Positions 1-6,860 of a DNA stretch of 37,432 nucleotides are shown here, in pieces. Position numbers and translations under genes: made by a program. Source of the stretch: Chryseobacterium sp. Leaf394 (GTDB taxonomy: Bacteria; Bacteroidota; Bacteroidia; Flavobacteriales; Weeksellaceae); assembly GCF_001424105.1 (NCBI RefSeq), contig NZ_LMQH01000011.1, positions 542,496 through 579,927 on the forward strand, written 5' to 3'. The notes under the pieces are model-generated. The model did no database searches and was not told where the DNA came from. It was given only the letters and a program-made list of their open reading frames with translations. Every line of letters begins with the position of its first letter. Within the stretch, counting starts at the first letter, position 1.

Positions 1-480
1 GGAAACCAGGACAGAGATAGCCAGGGAAGATTCAGCTCTGATGGCAAAAGTTCAAGAAGATCCAATTCAGGTTCGGGCCGTGGAAGATCGAACGGTGGAA
101 ATTCCGGCAATAGTTCAAGAGGTGGAAATTCTAATTCAGGACGTGGAAATTCAGGAAACTCAGGCAGAGGTTCAAATTCAGGTTCAGGGAGACAGGGGTT
201 TGCATCGATGAGTAAAGAAGAGAGAACAAGAATTGCACGAATGGGAGGTCAGGCATCCGGAGGCGGAAGAGGTTCAAATAGCGGAGGAGACAGAAATGGA
301 AGATCAAACAATGCAAATTCTGGAAGCAGCTCAAGAGGTGGAAACTCCGGTTCAGGACGTGGAAATTCGGGAAATTCAGGAAGAGGCTCAAACTCAGGTT
401 CCGGAGGACAGGGTTTTGCCTCACTGAGTAAAGAAGAAAGAACAAGAATTGCAAGAATGGGAGGTAAGTCTTCTCACAGT
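1..480 (+). repeat. 216-bp in-frame tandem repeat inside the KGG gene
   Basis: The segment from 193 (CAG GGG TTT GCA) recurs at 409, exactly 216 bp (72 codons) later, and bases 1-192 align with 217-408. Each unit holds one SKEERTRIARMGG block plus a Gly/Ser/Asn linker. Because the unit is a multiple of three, copy-number change would lengthen or shorten the protein without frameshift. More units may lie left of the window. Confidence 0.8.
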
Positions 481-543
481 GGTGGAAGAAATTCAAACTC
501 GGGATCAGGAAAATCAGGATTTGGAGGAAGAAAAAATTCGTAA
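1..543 (+). CDS. KGG-repeat stress protein, 5'-truncated by window edge
   Basis: The reading frame is open from base 1 to the TAA at 541-543, so the start lies left of the window. An internal ATG at 208 sits inside a repeat and is not the start. The protein is almost entirely Gly, Ser, Asn and Arg. It contains two copies of the block GFAS-M/L-SKEERTRIARMGG, at codons from 196 and from 412, which matches the KGG/stress-induced acidophilic repeat family (PF10685, as in E. coli GsiB/YciG). Such proteins are small, hydrophilic and induced in stationary phase or stress; the biochemical role is poorly known. The linkers are (G/S/N/R)-rich and likely disordered. The neighbouring DUF892 gene is a common companion (compare E. 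coli yciG-yciF-yciE), which supports a stress cluster. The family call is sound; the full length is unknown. Confidence 0.85.
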   Translation, partial: GNQDRDSQGRFSSDGKSSRRSNSGSGRGRSNGGNSGNSSRGGNSNSGRGNSGNSGRGSNSGSGRQGFASMSKEERTRIARMGGQASGGGRGSNSGGDRNGRSNNANSGSSSRGGNSGSGRGNSGNSGRGSNSGSGGQGFASLSKEERTRIARMGGKSSHSGGRNSNSGSGKSGFGGRKNS

Positions 544-604
544 TTTTCTCAAATTGGCCCTGTCAAAACAAAAGAGTCAGTTTTAACCCTATAAATAATA
601 TATT

Positions 605-1264
605 ATGCCAGCTAAAACAAATAATAAAACAAATCCAAGCAGCACCGTTGGTCCGTCTGCACAGGCATCAGAAACTCAAACGAGTACAGAAAAAGATTCA
701 AAACCTACCGGGGCTGTACAATCCCCAATGAAAGCAGATACTCAGACAGTTGGAAAAAGTGAGATGAAAAATGCACCTCTCCATAAATTCTTTGTAGATT
801 CTCTTAAAGATATCTACTATGCCGAAGAAGCAATTGTAGATGCATTAGAGAAAATGCAGGAAGCAGCAACAACCGAAGAACTGAAAGATGCTTTCGAAGA
901 TCATCAGCTTCAGACCAAAAAGCATATCAGCAGACTTGAAAAAGTTTTCAAATCGATCGATGAAAAACCCGAAAAGAAAAAATGTGATGCTATTGAAGGA
1001 ATCATAAAAGAAGGTGAAGAAATCATCAAATCTACTGAAGAAGGATCTATGACCAGAGATGCAGCCCTTATTATTGCTGCACAAAAGGTTGAGCATTATG
1101 AAATTGCATCCTACGGCGGGCTGGTTCAGCTTGCCATTACGATGGGACATGATAAAGCTGCGGATCTTCTGGAAAGAACGCTTCAGGAAGAGGAAGATAC
1201 GGACTACAATCTTACAGAAATTGCCGAAACTTACATCAATTTTGAGGCAGAGCAGGAAGATTAA
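605..1264 (+). CDS. DUF892 (YciE/YciF-type) ferritin-like protein
   Basis: This 219-residue protein has about 55 N-terminal residues rich in Ser, Thr, Lys and Gln (likely disordered), then a helical DUF892/PF05974 domain. The domain starts at LHKFFVDSLKDIYYAEEAI and continues through the helix with HQLQTKKHISRLEKVF and the helix with KVEHYEIASYGGL to LLERTLQEEEDTD. The spaced Glu and His residues (YYAEE, DHQLQ, EHYE, EEED) are where this four-helix family is thought to hold a di-metal site. Family members are linked to stress and stationary phase; a ferroxidase role is inferred, not proven. The ATG at 605 is the only good start and follows a short AT-rich leader. A strong terminator follows the stop directly, so the gene is probably the end of a KGG-DUF892 unit. 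The N-terminal tail is an extension beyond the E. coli YciF core. Confidence 0.85.
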   Translation: MPAKTNNKTNPSSTVGPSAQASETQTSTEKDSKPTGAVQSPMKADTQTVGKSEMKNAPLHKFFVDSLKDIYYAEEAIVDALEKMQEAATTEELKDAFEDHQLQTKKHISRLEKVFKSIDEKPEKKKCDAIEGIIKEGEEIIKSTEEGSMTRDAALIIAAQKVEHYEIASYGGLVQLAITMGHDKAADLLERTLQEEEDTDYNLTEIAETYINFEAEQED

Positions 1265-1272
1265 TTTTTTTT

Positions 1273-1306
1273 AGCCATGCGGTGCATTGCCGTGTGGCTT
1301 TTTTTT
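1273..1306 (+). terminator. Rho-independent terminator after DUF892 gene
   Basis: AGCCATGCGG (1273-1282) pairs with CCGTGTGGCT (1290-1299) as a 10-bp stem including one U-G and one G-U pair, with loop TGCATTG. A run of T follows to 1306. It lies 9 bp after the DUF892 stop and separates it from the next gene. Confidence 0.9.
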
Positions 1307-1329
1307 AAATCTTTAACAAATATATAAAA

Positions 1330-2127
1330 ATGGAAAACGAAGACAAATTTGCTTTGATCACCGGTGCCAGCAGCGGTATTGGAAATGAACTTGCAAAACT
1401 CTGTGCTAAAGAAGGTTATAACCTTGTGATAGTTGGAAGAAATATGGATACATTACAGACAAAGGCTGAAGAGCTGAAAAGTTTAGGTGTGAAAGTGATT
1501 CCTTTTGCAAAAAATCTGTTTAATGCAGATGATGTATATTCTCTGTACGCAGATCTCAAACAAAACAATATAAGTCCTGAAATTCTTATTAACGATGCAG
1601 GCCAGGGACTTTACGGTAAATTTCAGGATACAGAAATTCACCGTGAGATTGATATGGTGAATCTCAATATCACAGCGGTTCTTATTCTTACTAAAATGTT
1701 CCTGAAAGACAGGATCCCTCAAAACTCTGGCAAAATTCTTAATCTGGCTTCTATCGCAAGCAAGGCTCCGGGTCCTTGGCATTCAGTTTATCATGGAACA
1801 AAAGCTTTTATTCTTTCATGGTCAGAAGCCGTCCGTGAAGAACTGAAAGATACAGGAATTTCTGTCACTGCACTTCTTCCCGGACCCACCGACACTGATT
1901 TTTTTAATAAAGCCGACATGAACAGAAGCAGGATTATGGAGGACAGAGAGAGTTTTTCAACAGCTGAAGAAGTCGCCGAAGATGGTTTTAAGGCGATGAT
2001 GAATGGAGATGATAAGGTAATTTCAGGATTAAAAAACAAACTGACCGTGGCCATGTCTAACATTTCACCTGACGATTTAGCTGCACACCGTATGAATGAG
2101 ATGCAGAAACCAAGTAACGAGGCTTAA
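1330..2127 (+). CDS. Short-chain dehydrogenase/reductase (SDR), classical type
   Basis: This 265-residue protein is a classical SDR with a Rossmann fold. It shows the dinucleotide motif TGASSGIG near residues 12-19, a structural motif NDAGQG (NNAG in most members, so one Asn is changed to Asp), a catalytic Ser in LASIASKAPG, and the active-site YHGTKA as YxxxK. A PG motif (LLPGPTDT) follows the active site as usual. The substrate cannot be predicted; the nearest functional label is general NAD(P)-dependent oxidoreductase of the DltE/YqjQ-like group. It starts 65 bp after the DUF892 stop behind a terminator, and 27 bp before the FAD-Rieske gene, with which it is probably co-transcribed. A paralogue of similar length ends the efflux operon at 26609-27388. 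Confidence 0.9.
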   Translation: MENEDKFALITGASSGIGNELAKLCAKEGYNLVIVGRNMDTLQTKAEELKSLGVKVIPFAKNLFNADDVYSLYADLKQNNISPEILINDAGQGLYGKFQDTEIHREIDMVNLNITAVLILTKMFLKDRIPQNSGKILNLASIASKAPGPWHSVYHGTKAFILSWSEAVREELKDTGISVTALLPGPTDTDFFNKADMNRSRIMEDRESFSTAEEVAEDGFKAMMNGDDKVISGLKNKLTVAMSNISPDDLAAHRMNEMQKPSNEA

Positions 2128-2154
2128 CAAATAAATTCAATAAATAATTTAAGG

Positions 2155-3690
2155 ATGAACAGAGACGGAGCGAGAAAAAGTGCATGGCAGGACGAGATCA
2201 GAAAATTTCAATCCGAAGAACATGAAAGGGAAAATACATTCGACGTTGTGATTGTCGGAGGTGGAATTACAGGAATTACAACTGCTTTACAGTTACAGAA
2301 GCAAGGCAGTAAATGTCTTTTAATTGAAGCTTCCAATCTTGCTTTTGGAACTACGGGCGGCACGAGTGCACATCTCAATACTTTCTTTGATACGACTTTT
2401 GATGAAGCAATCAGCAAATACGGCCAAGAAAATGCCGAAGTTTATGCACAGGCTGGCTATGAGGCAATCGATATAATTAAAAATAATATTTCAGAATACG
2501 GAATTGACTGCGATTTCGCTTGGAAAAATGGTTTTTTAATCGCGTTAGATGACAAACAGAACAGCAAACTCGAAAAAATGATTGAAGGTGCACGGAAGGT
2601 GGGGATCGATATGGCTTTTTGTGAAGATATTGATTTTCCTGTTCCTCGTGTGAGTGTAGCAAAAATCTCCGGACAGGGGCAGTTTCATCCGGTAAAATAC
2701 ATCAACGGACTTGCAGAAGCGTACCAGAATTTGGATGGAGTAATTCTTGAGGATTGTATCTATCTTGATCATCTGGAAGAAAGTGTAGGAATAGAAATTA
2801 AAACTTCAAAAGGTTCTTTCAAAGCGGCTGATGTTGTTTTTGCAACTCATACTCCGCCGGGAGTAAATGTTCTGCATCTGATGGCCTCGCCATACAGAAG
2901 CTATATAATGGGATTTCAGATTGAAGATGAAAAGTATTGTGAAGATCTGATCTACGACCTTTCCGATCCGTACAGATATTATAAAACACAGACGGTTAAT
3001 GGCCAGAAATTACTGATTGCCGGGGGTGAAGATCACAAAACCGGTCACGAAGAAGATACAGGAGTTTGTTTTTCAAATCTGGAGAACTACATCCGTTCAC
3101 ATTTCTCTCTTGGACCTGCAGTGTACAGCTGGTCAAGCCAGTATTACGAACCTGTGGACGGACTACCTTATATAGGAAAGCTTCCGGGAAGCAATGGCAA
3201 TGTTTTCACAGCTACCGGATTCAGGGGTAATGGAATTGTTTTTGGAACGCTCAGTGCCCATATAATATCAGATCTCATTGCTGAAAAAGAAAATAAGTAT
3301 GCAAAACTCTTTAATCCGGGCAGGATTCGTCCTGTAGAAGGATTTGGGAATTTTGTGAAAGAAAGTGCGTCAGCGCTCACAGATTTTGTGAAAGATAAAC
3401 TTTTTACACAAAAAATAAGCAGTCTTGCCGAACTTAATGATGGTGAGGCCAAAGTCGTAAAATATAAAGGTGAATCCTATGCAATTTATAAAGAAAATGG
3501 TGGCAGGAACCATATTTTGAAAAGCACCTGCCCACATACCCGCTGCGAAGTACGCTGGAACGGTGCCGAAAAAAGTTGGGACTGCCCTTGCCACGGTTCA
3601 CGGTTTGCCATTAATGGGAAATTACTTACCGGTCCGTCTACAGAGAGTTTACAACGAATTTTTATGAACGGGGAAGATGATAACGAGTAA
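2155..3690 (+). CDS. FAD-dependent oxidoreductase with C-terminal Rieske [2Fe-2S] domain
   Basis: This 511-residue fusion has a DAO/glycine-oxidase-like FAD domain (VVIVGGGITGITTALQLQ, dinucleotide site near residues 30-45; ATGFRGNGIVFGT closing the flavin site near 355-365) and a C-terminal Rieske domain. The cluster ligands are visible as C459-P-H461 and C477-P-C-H480, followed by GSRFAINGKLLTGP, so the [2Fe-2S] site looks complete. Electrons presumably pass between the flavin and the Rieske cluster; substrate and partner are unknown. No signal peptide is seen, so it is probably cytoplasmic. It lies 27 bp after the SDR and 46 bp before the 201-residue unknown gene. A decayed copy of the same architecture lies on the minus strand at 13794-14265. 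Architecture is certain; function is not. Confidence 0.92.
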   Translation: MNRDGARKSAWQDEIRKFQSEEHERENTFDVVIVGGGITGITTALQLQKQGSKCLLIEASNLAFGTTGGTSAHLNTFFDTTFDEAISKYGQENAEVYAQAGYEAIDIIKNNISEYGIDCDFAWKNGFLIALDDKQNSKLEKMIEGARKVGIDMAFCEDIDFPVPRVSVAKISGQGQFHPVKYINGLAEAYQNLDGVILEDCIYLDHLEESVGIEIKTSKGSFKAADVVFATHTPPGVNVLHLMASPYRSYIMGFQIEDEKYCEDLIYDLSDPYRYYKTQTVNGQKLLIAGGEDHKTGHEEDTGVCFSNLENYIRSHFSLGPAVYSWSSQYYEPVDGLPYIGKLPGSNGNVFTATGFRGNGIVFGTLSAHIISDLIAEKENKYAKLFNPGRIRPVEGFGNFVKESASALTDFVKDKLFTQKISSLAELNDGEAKVVKYKGESYAIYKENGGRNHILKSTCPHTRCEVRWNGAEKSWDCPCHGSRFAINGKLLTGPSTESLQRIFMNGEDDNE

Positions 3691-3736
3691 AAAATAATAC
3701 GGCATCTAATCCAATTTTGAATCTTAAATATTAACT

Positions 3737-4342
3737 ATGAAACCTAAAAATATTCCGGGAGTTCCACAGCAATTAGGAGGGGGCTTTCATGATTCTGAAA
3801 GTGTCCGCAATATGAAGCCTGATGAAGATGTCGATGTACAGTTTCATCTTTTGAAGGAGAGATTTTTTGCTGTTAATTACTGGAAAAATTTTTGCCCAGG
3901 ATCCACAGCTGATTTTAAACTGTGCAATTATAAAGGTGAAATAATTGAAAGGTTACCGCAGAAAGGAGATTATGTGCGGATCGATATACCCGGGCCGGGT
4001 GGAACTGTGGGCCGGTCATATGATTGGGTTGTCATCGATTGGATTGATTTTGGGTCCGACAACCGGATTTTGATACAATGCAGTCCGTCAAAAGATCCCA
4101 AATTTCCCGACAGCAAAAAAATTGCACATTTTTTTTCAGACAAATCCACTTCAACCTTTGTTATAGCCAAAGGCGCAGATTGTATTCTTGCAGGAGTATA
4201 TGGAAGAAATGAATCTCCAAATCTTAATTCAGGCTTTGTGAACTGTATACGAAACCTTATTATTGCCGTAGGCGCATCTCTTGGCTTCTCCAAAATTCAG
4301 TGGAAATGTTTTGTCGAAGGAATGCTTGATTTCGAAAAATGA
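3737..4342 (+). CDS. Unrecognised 201-residue protein at the end of the stress cluster
   Basis: I do not recognise this family. The protein is soluble-looking, with no signal peptide. The N-terminus is PGVPQQLGGGFHDSE; the middle has a compact charged region with KGDYVRIDIPGPGG and SYDWVVIDWIDFGSDNRI, which reads like a beta-rich fold; the C-terminal third has one mildly hydrophobic stretch (CIRNLIIAVGASLGFSKIQW) too polar to be a convincing membrane segment. It lies 46 bp after the FAD-Rieske gene and ends the + strand cluster before a hairpin and a long non-coding region, so it likely shares the stress-cluster transcript. The codon pattern looks like its neighbours. Being collinear with SDR and FAD-Rieske genes, it could be an accessory factor to them; that is inference only. 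Confidence 0.7.
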   Translation: MKPKNIPGVPQQLGGGFHDSESVRNMKPDEDVDVQFHLLKERFFAVNYWKNFCPGSTADFKLCNYKGEIIERLPQKGDYVRIDIPGPGGTVGRSYDWVVIDWIDFGSDNRILIQCSPSKDPKFPDSKKIAHFFSDKSTSTFVIAKGADCILAGVYGRNESPNLNSGFVNCIRNLIIAVGASLGFSKIQWKCFVEGMLDFEK

Positions 4343-4377
4343 AAATTGCAAGAATATAAATTTAAAAAATAATTAGA

Positions 4378-4404
4378 GAGCCACTTGACAATCAGTCAAG
4401 GCTC
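4378..4404 (+). terminator. Bulged hairpin downstream of the stress cluster
   Basis: GAGCC(AC)TTGAC pairs with GTCAAGGCTC around the loop AATCA: two 5-bp stems with a 2-base bulge. It starts 36 bp after the stop of the unknown gene. The T-rich stretch only comes about 15 bases later, so termination is plausible but weaker than at 1273. Confidence 0.5.
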
Positions 4405-4478
4405 AATCCAACACACATAAATGGCTTTTTGAGCATTACTTTTTAATCTATAATTAAATTTAATTGCTATAGTTAACC

Positions 4479-4510
4479 CCTGAGAGCGCTGTTCTCAGGA
4501 GTTTCTTTGT
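4479..4510 (+). terminator. Hairpin CCTGAGA/TCTCAGG with T-rich tail
   Basis: CCTGAGA (4479-4485) pairs with TCTCAGG (4493-4499), a perfect 7-bp stem with a 7-base loop, followed by AGTTTCTTTG. It reads as a second terminator for the + strand cluster or a leftover of a lost gene. Confidence 0.5.
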
Positions 4511-4511
4511 C

Positions 4512-4720
4512 TTACCTAAAGCTTACGCCCTTCCAGGTCCTCAGTTCAGCATAACTGATGAATAATACTTGATCTTCTAAAGATTGATCCGGTTTCAGTT
4601 GATTTAATTTCTCATTCATAAGCTTTATATTTTGCAAACCTAACTTTCTAAAATATAGTAAATACTCCCATATCAGTGCAGACTTATTTCAGTGAAAATC
4701 ACAGACTTTATGTTTCAAAC
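4512..4720 (-). pseudogene. C-terminal fragment of an unidentified protein
   Basis: On the minus strand, a frame ending at the TAA at 4512-4514 reads back as coding-like protein to about 4720 with one in-frame TGA. The tail ends LEDQVLFISYAELRTWKGVS and starts at an internal ATG at 4617-4619; upstream in the same frame is NKSALIWEYLLYFRKLGLQ. The amino-acid composition is typical of a real protein, but I cannot name the family. Upstream on the minus strand the frame breaks, so this is a 3' remnant. Immediately beyond it lies the decayed T9SS tail, a separate gene. Confidence 0.4.
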
Positions 4721-4795
4721 ATTCATTTTTGCACGATATTAACAAGACTATCCATCACTTTTATAATCATCTGAAGAACTACATTTGTATAAGAT

Positions 4796-4890
4796 CTAAT
4801 CTCTGATAATTTTTTCCGAAGCATAGGTTCCATCCTGAAACTTAATTTTGAGAAAATAGATTCCTGACGCTAATGGAGATGTATCAATAT
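4796..4890 (-). pseudogene. Remnant of a T9SS C-terminal sorting domain
   Basis: On the minus strand, the frame ending at TAG 4796-4798 reads DTSPLASGIYFLKIKFQ then DGTYASEKIIRD and stop. This is the typical end of a type A type IX secretion sorting tail: a short D-x-S-x-L-x-S-G-I-Y-x-L-K-I strand followed by a basic end. Only about 30 residues survive; a stop interrupts the frame just upstream and a decayed gene of the opposite strand follows. The exported protein it belonged to is lost. It implies that the organism has, or had, a T9SS, which fits Flavobacteriia. Confidence 0.65.
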
Positions 4891-4929
4891 TTTTCTCTTT
4901 GCTTTATCTGTGCAATAATAACGAGTTTC

Positions 4930-5225
4930 GCAGATATTATATAAATCTTTATGGAACACTATCCAAAAAAGAGATGCTTTTTAACGACATACCAAGTGCC
5001 GGACAGCACCCTAACAGAACAATGGATTTTAGTCCCGACAGGAAATTATACATATCTATCGACTTTTGAGTAATGATTGCAAGGGAAGTGACCGTGAGTG
5101 GCAACAATACTTAAGGTAGATTCCTTGACGTGGTAACGAAAGATCTTTGCATCAGGACTTCTAAATACGATTGGTTTCCACTGGCATCCGCCAACCAATG
5201 AATTTACCAAATAAATTGGAGAGTT
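4930..5225 (+). pseudogene. Decayed PQQ-dependent sugar (glucose/sorbosone) dehydrogenase
   Basis: Three + strand fragments in different frames follow the order of a glucose/sorbosone dehydrogenase-type beta-propeller. First is SAGQHPNRTMDFSPDRKLYI (about 4998-5053), like the G-x-H-x-NRT-x-x-F-x-PDGKLYIS block of the family. Then comes SNDCKGSDREWQQYLR (from 5069), like the STCNDC-x-ES segment. Then KIFASGLLNTIGFHWHPPTN (from 5140), like the SGLRNTIGFDWHP-x-TNE segment. Frameshifts and stops separate them, and both ends are missing. A good + strand terminator at 5292 lies just beyond, where the gene's end should be. The family call rests on recalled motifs and the order of three blocks. Confidence 0.65.
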
Positions 5226-5291
5226 GAAATGAGACAGTACGGCAAATGTCAGAAATTAGAACAATACACGGAATAATTTTATTATCATGGA

Positions 5292-5324
5292 AACTCCTGC
5301 AGATTAGGAGAGCAGGAGTTTTTT
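5292..5324 (+). terminator. Orphan Rho-independent terminator
   Basis: AACTCCTGC (5292-5300) pairs perfectly with GCAGGAGTT (5312-5320) and is followed by T to 5324. It has no intact + strand gene in front of it, only the decayed sugar dehydrogenase, so it is probably that gene's old terminator. Confidence 0.8.
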
Positions 5325-5439
5325 ACTCAACTGATTAGAACTCAATTGAGTTTTAATTATCACCTAAATTCTAGGTAATTATTTCAACTAAAATAATGGA
5401 ATTTAAAATCACTTATGAATATATATAATTGAACATCGA

Positions 5440-6036
5440 TTAATAGAGAATTTTACGATTATGAATTCGCAGCAATTTTTCTCGTTCCATTTTTTTAATA
5501 GTTCGAATTGTGGTCTCCAAACATAGTCCTGCTCGTGAAGCCAGTTGCTGACGTGTGATAGGTACTTCATAGGTGAAAGGTGCCTGGTCTGTTTGATCCC
5601 TCTTCATCAGTTCAATAACTTCTTTTAACCTTTCAGAAGCATTATGACATGAAATCTTTTGCATCAAAACAAACTTGCGATATAATCTTTCAGATAATGA
5701 TTTACAAACATTTTGATAAAGTAAAGGATTCTGATCTAAAAGTTTAAGAAATTTATGTTTGCACACTTTGATGATGGTACATTTTGATAGAGCTATGGCA
5801 TTCATTGGATAAACTTTTTCTGCAAAAAGCATTGATTCTCCAAAAGCATCCATATCGGTTAAAATGTTTTGAATAAATTCCTTGCCTTCAATATTGTAAT
5901 TGTTCAATTTTATTTCACCTGTAATAACTTGGTAATAAAATTGAGGGCTGCCGTTTTCACGAAAAATGTAATCTCCTGGATTATAATCTTCTTCTGTCGC
6001 TCCGATGGAGTGCAGAATTTCAATTTTGATAGACAT
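5440..6036 (-). CDS. Crp/Fnr-family transcription regulator (copy 1)
   Basis: This 198-residue protein has an N-terminal cyclic-nucleotide-binding-like beta-barrel (about 15-100, with GDYIFRENGSPQFYYQVITG and FGESMLFAEKVYPMNA), the long dimer helix (about 100-125), and a C-terminal HTH_Crp winged helix (VPITRQQLASRAGLCLETTI as the recognition region, then KKMEREKLLRIHN). No Cys cluster typical of oxygen-sensing Fnr is seen at the N-terminus; the only Cys residues are scattered. The start ATG at 6034-6036 gives the same reading length as the decayed paralogue at 8163-8759. It is transcribed away from the lipoprotein/NADH dehydrogenase side. A 13-bp palindrome lies about 70-85 bp upstream of the start, and a TGACTATTGTCA site lies 444 bp upstream on the side of the divergent genes. 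The effector is unknown. Confidence 0.9.
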   Translation of the reverse strand: MSIKIEILHSIGATEEDYNPGDYIFRENGSPQFYYQVITGEIKLNNYNIEGKEFIQNILTDMDAFGESMLFAEKVYPMNAIALSKCTIIKVCKHKFLKLLDQNPLLYQNVCKSLSERLYRKFVLMQKISCHNASERLKEVIELMKRDQTDQAPFTYEVPITRQQLASRAGLCLETTIRTIKKMEREKLLRIHNRKILY

Positions 6037-6106
6037 ATAATAATTTTTGTGGTTGGTTAATGAAAAATGTTGCCGTAATTATTCTGCTAGAAGATCATCA
6101 GTCCTG

Positions 6107-6119
6107 TACGACAATCGTA
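6107..6119. promoter_or_regulatory. Palindrome upstream of Crp copy 1
   Basis: TACGACAATCGTA has perfect 5-bp arms (TACGA/TCGTA) and lies 71-83 bp upstream of the crp copy 1 start. The same position in front of the decayed paralogue keeps a degenerate version (TGCGATCTACGTA read toward the gene) next to a conserved CTGATGAT. It may be an operator for autoregulation; nothing but symmetry and conservation supports this. Confidence 0.4.
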
Positions 6120-6479
6120 GCCAACTGTATAGAACCATTATTATTGGACACTAATTAATATCAGAATAATGGGCAGTGTGCCATATAAACGGAGTTTTGT
6201 CTCTTCTTAATATGTACAAGACATCTAGAGGGTGGAAAATTGCTTGTGCACCTTACTTAAATGGGGTCGGATTAGAATTATAATTAAATTTTTCAAAATA
6301 AAATTACAATAATAAGCTGCTAATATTTATGTTTTGAATCATGTTTTAAACGATATGCAAATTGAATACTAAGAATGCTTTTTTCAATTTAATAAAACTC
6401 GAATCGGAGTATTTGATTTTTTGAATCTTGTTACAACGATTTCATCAAGATAAGGCGGAGTTAATAATAAGACATTGTG
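6120..6479. other. AT-rich intergenic region without a gene
   Basis: Between the crp copy 1 upstream region and the TGACTATTGTCA site I see no coding frame and no strong hairpin. It matches in length, but hardly in sequence, the stretch between the decayed crp copy 2 and its own TGAY site. Confidence 0.5.
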
Positions 6480-6522
6480 TGACTATTGTCATAACCCAGC
6501 GTCCACGTTCTTCCTAAATTTG
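6480..6522 (+). promoter_or_regulatory. Candidate Crp/Fnr-type operator plus TAnnTTTG promoter (site 1)
   Basis: TGACTATTGTCA (6480-6491), followed by TAA, is a 4-4-4 inverted repeat of the Crp/Fnr type. The box TAAATTTG at 6515-6522 matches the Bacteroidota -7 consensus TAnnTTTG exactly, and starts 35 bp after the operator start. The operator centre would lie near -42 from the expected start of transcription, the class II activator position. The same arrangement recurs at 9215 and 11239. It points to the + strand, toward the small lipoprotein and NADH dehydrogenase. Confidence 0.55.
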
Positions 6523-6614
6523 ATACATTCTTACTCCACTTAGGAGGGTAGGATCGATAGCGTGGAAGCTATTTAATTTAGCTATCCAAACTTATTTTAT
6601 AACATTTTAAAATT

Positions 6615-6785
6615 ATGATTATGAAGATTTTTTATTTTTTTGCTGTACTATTTATATTTTGTACGATTAATTCTTGTCGTTGTGATCCATATTCAGAAGA
6701 TGACAATCAAAATAAGGTACAATCAGATAACATAGAGAAATCAAAAATCTCCTTGAAGTCATCGGCTTTACTGATCAAACGATGA
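6615..6785 (+). CDS. Small putative lipoprotein, perhaps a truncated gene
   Basis: This 56-residue frame starts ATG ATT ATG AAG. It has a short basic start, a hydrophobic core (IFYFFAVLFIFCTIN) and a lipobox-like INSC, giving a lipidated Cys21 followed by R-C-D-P and an acidic, Asn/Gln/Ser-rich tail. Small SCRCD lipoproteins of this style occur in related bacteria as I recall, but I cannot name a family. It sits 93 bp after the TAAATTTG box and 75 bp before the NADH dehydrogenase. The abrupt end at TGA 6783-6785, in a region full of decay, means it may be the 5' part of a longer broken gene. It could start at the second ATG (6621). Confidence 0.5.
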   Translation: MIMKIFYFFAVLFIFCTINSCRCDPYSEDDNQNKVQSDNIEKSKISLKSSALLIKR

Positions 6786-6860
6786 TATTAAAAGTTAGAG
6801 GGAATTTCTTGTGAAGATAGTGCTAAGATTCATTTTCAGTGTAATTAAATGTAAAATTAT

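Noticed and set aside
131..496. Long minus-strand frame opposite the KGG gene
   Set aside because: It is the antisense of a Gly/Ser/Asn-rich repeat, which yields Leu/Phe-rich frames without stops by composition alone.
5339..5352. Perfect palindrome AACTCAATTGAGTT
   Set aside because: AT-rich with EcoRI/MunI-like core, 90 bp beyond the end of crp copy 1, no partner site and no T-run of weight; no function can be supported.
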